A DNA stretch of 64,000 bases from Crambe crambe (lineage: Eukaryota; Porifera; Demospongiae; Poecilosclerida; Crambeidae). The position numbers and the translations under genes are program-made. A model generated the notes under the pieces. It was not told where the DNA came from. It made no database searches and was given only the letters and a program-made list of their open reading frames with translations. The DNA lies in assembly GCA_963924555.1 (NCBI GenBank), contig OZ004585.1, positions 7,022,556-7,086,555 of the forward strand, read 5' to 3'. How positions within the stretch are numbered: position 1 is the stretch's first letter; the number at the start of each line of letters is the position of its first letter. Below, one piece after another: positions 56,735-64,000 of this stretch.

Positions 56735-58871
56735 TAACAATACACTGCACTGCACTTAATTCAAAGTAGTTAGCTACACCTAGCACACAATACATGAAAT
56801 TGACAGCTTTTGAACTTATAATTATAACTATCTGTTTAACTATCCATATTTTGTACAAGTTTGTCTCATATAGAGCTATCCCAACTAGACCTGTTGTCAT
56901 TTTAAAATTCTTACTCTCTCTCTCTCTCTCTCTCTCAATGCGTGGTAATATCTACCTCTTGGGTAAATTTTAATGGTTTTTGTGGATTTGAACAGGTAAT
57001 ACACAATGCATGGTTCACACCACCTCACCTCCTGCACCAGTAGGCAGTAAGAAAGTTCTCCCACACTGCATGGATTCTCCAATAGAACAGTCGCTGCAAA
57101 CTTCTCCCCCACACTGCTCCTCAGCCTGGACCCAGGAAACATCATAAAGTTTACGAACGCGAAAAGGGAGATGTTGATAGGGACAGATGGTACCTACATC
57201 TTGAGTGATGCTCCATTTAGTCCTTTAATCTGTAGCATCAAAATTAGTTCTTGATTAATCTAATGTGTTTCTTACCTTATGGTGGCCATTTTGATACAGT
57301 AAACCTGTTACAGTGACCACCAGGAAGAATGACCAAGTGGCCATAAGTAACATAACACTTCTTAATAGAGAGGTAGTCTCATTGTACATGGATAGTTAGC
57401 TAATTTACTTGATATAGTTATTGCAGTGGTGGAATAACTGGTCAGGTTAGTCAGGTTTCTACCTGACCCCTGAATGGCCTTAAAATTTAATTTGCCAATC
57501 TAAGCCCTAGTAAATCCAATATCAAACTTTCTGGGAGGGCATACCCCTACTGTGCAGTCACTATGATACCTGACCACTTCTCTGCCCCTCTATTGTGGCT
57601 CAGTTGAAAGTGTAGAAACACAGAAATTCAAACCTCCCCACCAAGTGAAAATATCCAAGGCATGTCTCCTCTTTCAGGAGTGGTTGGTTATGGAGGTGCT
57701 TTTACATGTATTGCAGGTGTACAGAATTAGAATGGGGTTGGTATGGAAATGGAACTTCCCCGCCAAGTGAAAAATGTTCAAATTAAATAGCTACTCTTTC
57801 AGAATTGGCCTGTTTACCACCACAAGAAGGTGACTCAGAAGTTCTTGAGTATAATTAATACATCCACATACTTAGCACAGTGGAAAGGTGTCCACACAAT
57901 AATCAACAGTAAATTTGATGGAAAAAAATTAAACTACCTATACATAGCTAAAGAGATGAAAAAATAAAATAGCTAATAATATCATTGGAGGCAGTTACAG
58001 CTCTAGAGGAGGAAGCAGCTGAGAGATACTTGATTAGTCTGACGATTCATGTTGTGTGGTATGATGCATTAGCAGACGCTTTGTATCTCTACGCGCATGC
58101 GCAAAGGTTTGGGGGGTGGATCATGGATTGGCGTAGCCGGCCACACCCCGAGCGAAGCGCGCGCGAGGGGTGTGGCTGGGGATCCTTCTAGCTATTATAG
58201 AGCAAGAGTTGACTTGCGGCTGGCTGTGACCTTCTTTACGGTTAGGCCCAAAAGCGAATAATTTATAAGCTTGACTTCTGACCTTGACCTAAATTTTTTT
58301 GTAGTGTCAGATTGTGGGAGGATGATCAGGACTGACTTGTGGAAATCTCGGGTCCAGTATCTGAGACAGTATTACTTTTTCCAAGGCCACAAGCCAAAAC
58401 AGAGAAGCTACTCGGCCATTTCCTGCCATATCTGGTTCATTCCTTTCATATTGACCTTATGGTGGTTGTTGATAGCAGTCATCTTTTTGTATGCTCTCAA
58501 GATGGAGCATTTATTGAATTCAGGTAGGAATTGCAGTTTAGTTTAGTTCTTATCTAGCTCTAAGTATTTTAATGTGCCTACACGAGAATGATTCTACTAG
58601 GGCAATGTGCAACATTTGACAGTCTTTAGAAGATTTGTTTATATGTAATAAAGTACTTAGATAAGCCTAGAGCCTCTACAACTACTACTATGGCAATGTG
58701 CAGCACTGGACTGAGCAAGTGAGCAATCAAAGTAGCTATAGGCTCCAGTGCTGTCAGAGACAAGAGTCATGTTAATGGTTATTCCAACCTGAGAAAGCTG
58801 TAAGTGCTTACCACAAGCACTTAGATAAGCCAAGCGCCTACAATCCACTTAGATAAGCCTACCGTCTCTAT
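56735..58871. other. Spacer with one uncertain exon-like ORF
   Basis: A (CT)n run lies at 56912-56936. At about 58336-58526 a frame ending FVCSQDGAFIEFR with a GTAGGAAT donor looks protein-like but could not be joined to other exons. 58140-58180 is a short hairpin (GGCCACACCCC / GGGGTGTGGC). Confidence 0.3.
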
Positions 58872-59443
58872 ATAGTCTCGCGGGCCGACCCTTTACCAAC
58901 CCAAGGGAAGGGAAAGGAACTCGCGTGAGCATTTCGTTCTGCACACTCAGCAAAATAGAAAGTGCTAATGATTTGCGTGCATCACATTATTGTGCGCATG
59001 GAATAGATATATGCTGTATGCAGGTTAAAGAGCTTCTCTTCCACTTTCTGAGTTTGATCAGGCCCTGGTGCCATGGATTTCAGCTAGCACTCACAGCTCG
59101 AGCACAAGCACGATCTCTGCTGGGCTTTCCAAAGGCGCAGTAGGTGCTGTGTAGTCTCACAGCCGACCCTTCAGCGGCACAACTAGCTCCATGCAACTTC
59201 TTATGGCTTAGTAACTAGAGCCAGCAGTTGCTCTCTCCGGCAGCTCGCTCTCGATCGATCGCTACCTTATGTCTGAATGACTAAACTTACATGCTAATTT
59301 ATTCTTAACATTATTCATAGCTTTGAGGTTATTTTACACTGAATTAATTATCGGTCCAAGAAATTCCTGGACCAGTAGAACGAAACACTGATGCGAGTTT
59401 GACCAGACCCCTTGGGTTGGTAAAGGGTCGGCCCGTGAGACTA
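58872..59443. mobile_element. Non-autonomous TIR element with TAGTCTCG ends
   Basis: TAGTCTCGCGGGCCGACCCT...CCCAAGGG and its complement ending GTGAGACTA are inverted over about 35 bp. CCGTCTCTAT stands on both sides (58862-58871, 59444-59453). Terminal TAGTCT and the 9-10-bp duplication match the 5.7-kb transposon at 31419. Confidence 0.75.
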
Positions 59444-59453
59444 CCGTCTCTAT

Positions 59454-60108
59454 GACAAAAGGCTGTAGAAAACAATCTAGCTCAATTACAATTGGAACAT
59501 GCGCATTATGCATGCACAGCGCTTACTAATTCAGGACACGTACCATACGTACCATACGTACGCCTGGGGCATTTTGGAGTGTAGACCTAGATATATATAC
59601 AATTTCAATGAGTCATGACCTGAGAGTCAGCTCGTTCGCTCGCTGCAATAATGCTCAAGGTGAATGTAATGCACGAGTCAAAGGCAAGTGCAATACATCA
59701 GGCCAATGTGATTAGATCCATTGTTTCCTGTCTACCACCCCCATACTCAGGCCAATTCATTGTTTTTTGTCTACAGCTACTCGGTTATGTTTATTATTAA
59801 GTATCCAGCATGTTTGTTCTACAGCAATCAATTGTATCTACAAGTGCTTTTGGTAAACATCTCGTTTGCTGTCAAATAATTATTGCACATTGCCCTAGCC
59901 TCCTCCCTATTTGAGCAAGGTATTGAGTCATGTTGGCCTCACCGAGATCATTCAGGTGCCACCATGCACATGGAGCTAGCTAGATAATTTAAAGGACACT
60001 TTTCAGATCTGATTGGTCACAAGTCATGTGACCAGCACTAAGTTGTAGCTAGCTAGCTATGATCTGCTTGCTGGCTGTATCATAACACTTTTAACACTGT
60101 GTTTGTAG
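59454..60108. other. Upstream spacer of gene B
   Basis: No gene recognised. A TTTGTAG acceptor-like site at 60108 precedes the first coding exon, so a non-coding first exon is possible. Confidence 0.35.
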
Positions 60109-60174
60109 GTGAACTTCTGAGATACGTGCTTTATTTGAACTACTTGCTGATAGTATTGTGGTGGAAGCTTGCAA

Positions 60175-63100
60175 TGACTGAGTCTGAAGGGACGACCAAG
60201 ACTCGCTTTCGTAATGGCCCACACTGCTCGTGTTCCATGTGTACTAATCACCCAAATGGCTGCACTATCACAAATGGAAATATTTCCGCTGTGATATTAC
60301 CTCTTAGGGATAACTGGAAGTGTTATCGAAGGAGAAGAGTTCTTCACACTGTTCATTATTCTGATCATCAAGTGGTGACTTCCTTGTTATTGATATTGGC
60401 TGGTGATGTTGAAACTAATCCTGGCCCTGGTGAGTAGTTATATTTCTGATTAAGTGGATGATTTCTTGAGGTTGAAACTGTACACAGAAGTTATAATTAT
60501 TATTCTTTCTCTCTCTTGCAGGTGTTGATGCAGATAATACTACCATTTTGGGTAGGTGGGACAAGTACCTCAGTAGCTCTGTATAGCCCTATATATATCA
60601 CAGTGAGGCCGGCCTGTGTCACCTGTATGAGCTTAAAATTTCCTTTAGATGAATACTCACTTCTATCTCTCCATGGTCCTTTTATCCTTTATACAACAAG
60701 CGGAGCGGGATTTACTCCCTGATCATGCCTAGTGACAAAAGTTGGGTATAGTGAGCCTTGGTAATTGAAATACGAGGATGAGAATTTTTCATTTCCATCT
60801 CTCCAATATGCCAATACAGATTTGGATAATATCGGTGACATAATGGATGAGTTGAAGAATGTCCTAGCACGTTACTATGAAATAGGTGGGAGGCTCAACC
60901 TGCCTAAAGACAAGCTAAAAGAAATTCGTGGACATAATTCTGGTGAAGCAGATGCTATGATTATGGTTATTGTGGAGTGGCTAAAAAAGAACTATGATGC
61001 TGATAAATTTGGACCCCCAACTTGGAAGGCTCTGGTTGATGCTGTTAAACACCGTGCTGGAGGGAATAACAGAGCTGAAGCTGAAAGGATAGGAAGCAGA
61101 CATAAAAAAAATGGTAGGTGCTAGATGAATAATATTTGCACATGATATGAAATTCCGCTATTAATCACATCTAAGGTCAATTCGCAAGGTTATTAGCAAG
61201 TTTCTACATCTCACCTTGTAGTATAGCCTAGATGAAGTAGGTAATGGTCGGCAGCACAGAGTGTGCATTATATGGAGTATAAGCTATATAGTACACAGCT
61301 GGAATCGTGCCTTTTTTCTGGAGTAAAGCCTTTTTAGTTTTAACAAATAGCAAAAAGGCACGCCTGGAAGTAGCGCTAGAGTAGATTGCAACAATTTCAA
61401 TGTCATACCTGCAGCCAGTAAGTCAGTACGCTGATCTGTTAATTATTATTATTATTATGAACAAAAGACAATGTCGTTATGTTAGCGAATGAATTTTAGG
61501 TTTTTGAACACTTTCCTCTCTTCTTTGTAGATGTAATGATTCACTGTAGCCTTCTGAGAACCTGTAGAGCAAGGGTAGAAGAGAGAGTTTTTAGTTTATA
61601 CAGTCCTATCAACTTTGACCTGCCATCCCTACTTAGAGAGTGCTAGCACACTCTCTGATAAGCATTTCATGAAATCAAAAGAAATGTAGGGATGACCACT
61701 GCTCAAAAAAGTAAGGAAACAAGAAGGATGGAAATATATATATGTTGGGTAGCTTCAGATTATAGTGTAGTAATGTATGTATATGTAGGGATTGTTGGCT
61801 GGATATACAGAACAAAGATTGATCCCATTTCCATCCTTCTTGTGCCTGAAAGTATAGCAAATCCCCTTAATTTAGGGGATAGGAGTGCATGCGCATGCAA
61901 TCGATACCAGGCCCTTCGCTTTTCCACCGAATATGACTAGTGTGTGAGCTTGCTTTGCTTGCCCAACTAGCTATTATAACCTCATAGTAACCAAGTGGTC
62001 ACAAAAGAACTCAATAAATTTCCGGTGTGATGCAAAGGGTTTCAGTGAAACCATACAAAGTAGCTACTTTGCCTATCCAGAAATGATTAATAAAAATAAA
62101 TAACATGAAACAAGTGTCCCTGGTGCATGCAACATGAAACAAGAGCTGAATGGATGAGATTAAGCAAGGATAATACCACCCAGATTCGACTTTATCCTTG
62201 CATAATCTCATCCATCTCATCCATTCAACTCTTGTTCCAACTCTTTTTTGACCAGTTAACTATTCATCCCTACATCACCTTCATTTATTAGAATAAGTGT
62301 ACTTGTTTCTTTTATTTTTAAAAAATTGAATTATTTTGCAGCACTGCATCTATTTTGTGATGCTGTTTTATACAACTGTGACGATAAACTGCAAAGACAA
62401 TGACCCACACCACTACATGATGCACAAGGAATACTTCTTTGTATATTTACCACCTGTTATGTATTATTCTTCATGCCACTAAAATATTAATGGGAACTAA
62501 AATGGGGAAACAGTTAATCCCATCACATTGCTATGAGATGTCTTATTCTTTAGTTCAGTGATCTCTTCTTGATTGGCTATAGAGTATCAGATGGTAGCTA
62601 ACATTTAAAATTTAAATGGTGTGCTATGCTTTTTATTCCACTCCATAGGGCCACTTTGTGTTTCATTAGTTTCTCATTACTACTACAGATGGTTTTGCTC
62701 AGACTGATGCAGGTGACCCATTATTAAATTTTTGATAGTTCGTTTCAGTCATTTTCTTGGAAAACCACATGATTTGATACATTTCCCCAAGGAAAAAAAT
62801 GTAAAATGACTACTGCTAAACTTGTAGTTACATAACCTCAAAACTATTTTTGAACTTCAATTTTTGAGATTGGTTATTAAATATTATCATGTCACAATAA
62901 ACGAACTCTTTCCATGGTTTTGATTTGCTTTCTTCATGGCTGAAGTACCATTACATAATAATTATGCTCTTATAAAGTGGTTAACCTACTAACTCATAAT
63001 AATTATTTGAAGGAATCTTTCTACGCCATTTTGAAGCGCACGTCGGTAGGGGGCAGGGCCTATGGGCGGAGCCACGAAAAATTCAAACTGTTCAGTAGCT

Positions 63101-64000
63101 CTGCTAGCTAGGCTTAGGTCTTCCGTTTAATCGTTTAGCTAGCTATTTATTCTTATCTGATGATGTTCCAGTCACTCCTTTCTCAGTTGAAGTGACGGTC
63201 AATGCAAGCATTAAGAAAAAGGATGGAAACAAGTGAGCACAAAAAATTTCTTCTAAATAAAAAGGTTAAGTAGGGATAGCCTTAAATCTAGCTGGGCTAT
63301 GTAATGTACTGCAGCCTAGCTCGTATGAAAACAATCCCTACTTTTACAACTGCCATAGCTAGCTATAGGTAGTGGATGTAATGTAGGGATTGTTTTCATA
63401 CGAGCTAGGCTGCAGTACATTACATAGCCCAGCTAGATTTAAGGCTATCCCTACTTAACCTTTTTATTTAGAAGAAATTTTTTGTGCTCACTTGTTATTA
63501 TTAGCGATAACACTTTTTAAGATGATGATGTCACTAGTCAAGTTATAGCTGTCAGGTGGCAGTTCCATATTGAATGAACTGCTGGTGTTTTCAAATTTGG
63601 TCAAGGATTGGTACATATTAAATTAATAAAGTAATAAATCAGGCAATAGCAAGATGTACTCCAGGTCAGTTGGAAGAATATTAAGGATGGACTTCATTAA
63701 ATTTTATCGTGTTGCCTGACAAGAGCTGACACATCAACTTGTATACACTACTTTGAATTCAGTGTTTGATATTGCAGATTCACCAACAGAAACAACCAAA
63801 CATACATATCTAGAAGTGGATACTCGACACCTCAGGGTAATTAAAACAGTTAGCTATGTATAATGAAATAGTTAATAGTGTGGCTGTTTTAGGTGGCCAA
63901 AGCTTCATTGGAGAACCAGTTAATTGGAAGGAAGGATACTCCTGTACTAATCAGTGTCAAGAAGATGATTGATATCATGAACAATATTGAAACACTCGTT
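60175..64000 (+). CDS. 2A - Death domain gene, 3' part beyond the window
   Basis: Exons: ATG at 60174-60176 to 60429, 60522-60551, 60820-61113, 62689-62712, 63778-63836, 63893 onward. Phases agree (mostly 1). Exon 1 has Cys pairs (HCSCSMCTNHPNGC) and ends WKCYRRRRVLHTVHYSDHQ... then LLLILAGDVETNPGPG, a 2A-like signal paralogous to that of gene A. Exon 3 is a Death domain by pattern (LKDKLKEIRGHN-like turn, MVIVEWLKKNYD, PPTWKALVDAVKHRAGG). The later exons (YLEVDTRHLRVAKASLENQL) are unrecognised and may open a further domain. By family, Death domains recruit adaptors in immune or apoptotic signalling. An upstream start in frame with a hydrophobic stretch (YVLYLNYLLIVLWW) at 60109-60173 cannot be excluded. 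Confidence 0.7.
60405..60428 (+). other. 2A-like ribosome-skipping core in gene B
   Basis: Codons for DVETNPGP after LLLILAG; the exon donor again interrupts the next codon, exactly as in gene A. Confidence 0.85.
61225..61330. repeat. Dispersed repeat, second copy
   Basis: Direct match to 24185-24280 (AGTAGGTAA.TGGTC.GCAGCAC, GAGTGTGCATTATATGGAGTAT). Lies in an intron of gene B. Confidence 0.6.
61440..61660 (-). repeat. Composite dispersed repeat, truncated copy
   Basis: Matches 14640-14830 in the same orientation (GATTCACTGTAGCCTTCTGAG), ending in the AGAGAGTGCTAGCACACTCTCT palindrome at 61635-61656. Confidence 0.7.
61675..61850. mobile_element. Fold-back MITE family 3, copy with deleted arm
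   Basis: Shares ATGTAGGGATGACCACTGCT and GATTGTTGGCTGGATATACA with 7981-8295, but the left arm has lost about 60 bp, so it can no longer fold fully. Confidence 0.75.
62138..62237. repeat. Hairpin
   Basis: ACAAGAGCTGAATGGATGAGATTA...GCAAGGATA pairs with TATCCTTGCATAATCTCATCC...CATTCAACTCTTGT; a 9-bp internal duplication (CATCTCATC) lengthens the right arm. Confidence 0.7.
63010..63500 (+). repeat. Composite dispersed repeat, 3' half with fold-back
   Basis: Same order as 25310-26010: CCATTTTGAAGCGCA.GTCGGTAGG, then CAGTTGAAGTGACG, then the fold-back (63250-63480) with TATGAAAACAATCCCTAC arms. The internal part between them is shortened. Confidence 0.75.

Overview
The window looks like AT-rich nuclear DNA of a marine demosponge, close in character to Amphimedon queenslandica. 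I infer this from short GT-AG introns, TAGCTA-rich spacers, many fold-back MITEs, and a cluster of ankyrin / P-loop GTPase / Death-domain genes, two of which start with a 2A-like ribosome-skipping peptide. No rRNA, tRNA, CRISPR array or bacterial operon is visible.

Layout. 0-13 kb is repeat-dominated and holds one decayed DDE-transposase-like gene (minus strand, 3.4-7.6 kb), itself split by a TA-flanked element. 14.9-17.3 kb carries a ZU5-UPA-like-Death gene (plus). 19.9-22.1 kb is a broken XPG/PIN-like nuclease-type gene with a Cys-rich tail (minus). 22-29 kb is mostly repeats. 29.1-38.6 kb is the most remarkable block: a RING-finger gene (minus) and a five-exon integrase-like gene (plus) stand head to head. 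The first intron of the integrase-like gene contains a complete 5,687-bp DNA transposon with perfect 71-bp terminal inverted repeats and a 9-bp target duplication. This transposon encodes a RecQ-like helicase and a seven-exon transposase-like protein. 38.8-41.2 kb is minisatellite and MITE DNA. 41.4-43.9 kb holds decayed fragments of receptor-type GTPase genes.

46.1-56.7 kb is one long receptor-like gene: 2A exon, two tandem ankyrin exons, P-loop GTPase exon, Gln/Pro-rich linkers and a split Death domain. 60.2-64 kb is the start of a second 2A-Death gene that runs off the window.

The host genes with ZU5, ANK, GTPase and Death modules fit intracellular danger-sensing or apoptosis signalling. 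The modules sit on mostly phase-1 exons, which suits exon shuffling and tandem duplication. The other large component is mobile DNA, with at least three levels of nesting. Exon borders were placed by eye from splice motifs and reading-frame phase; they may be off by a base or two and have no transcript support here.
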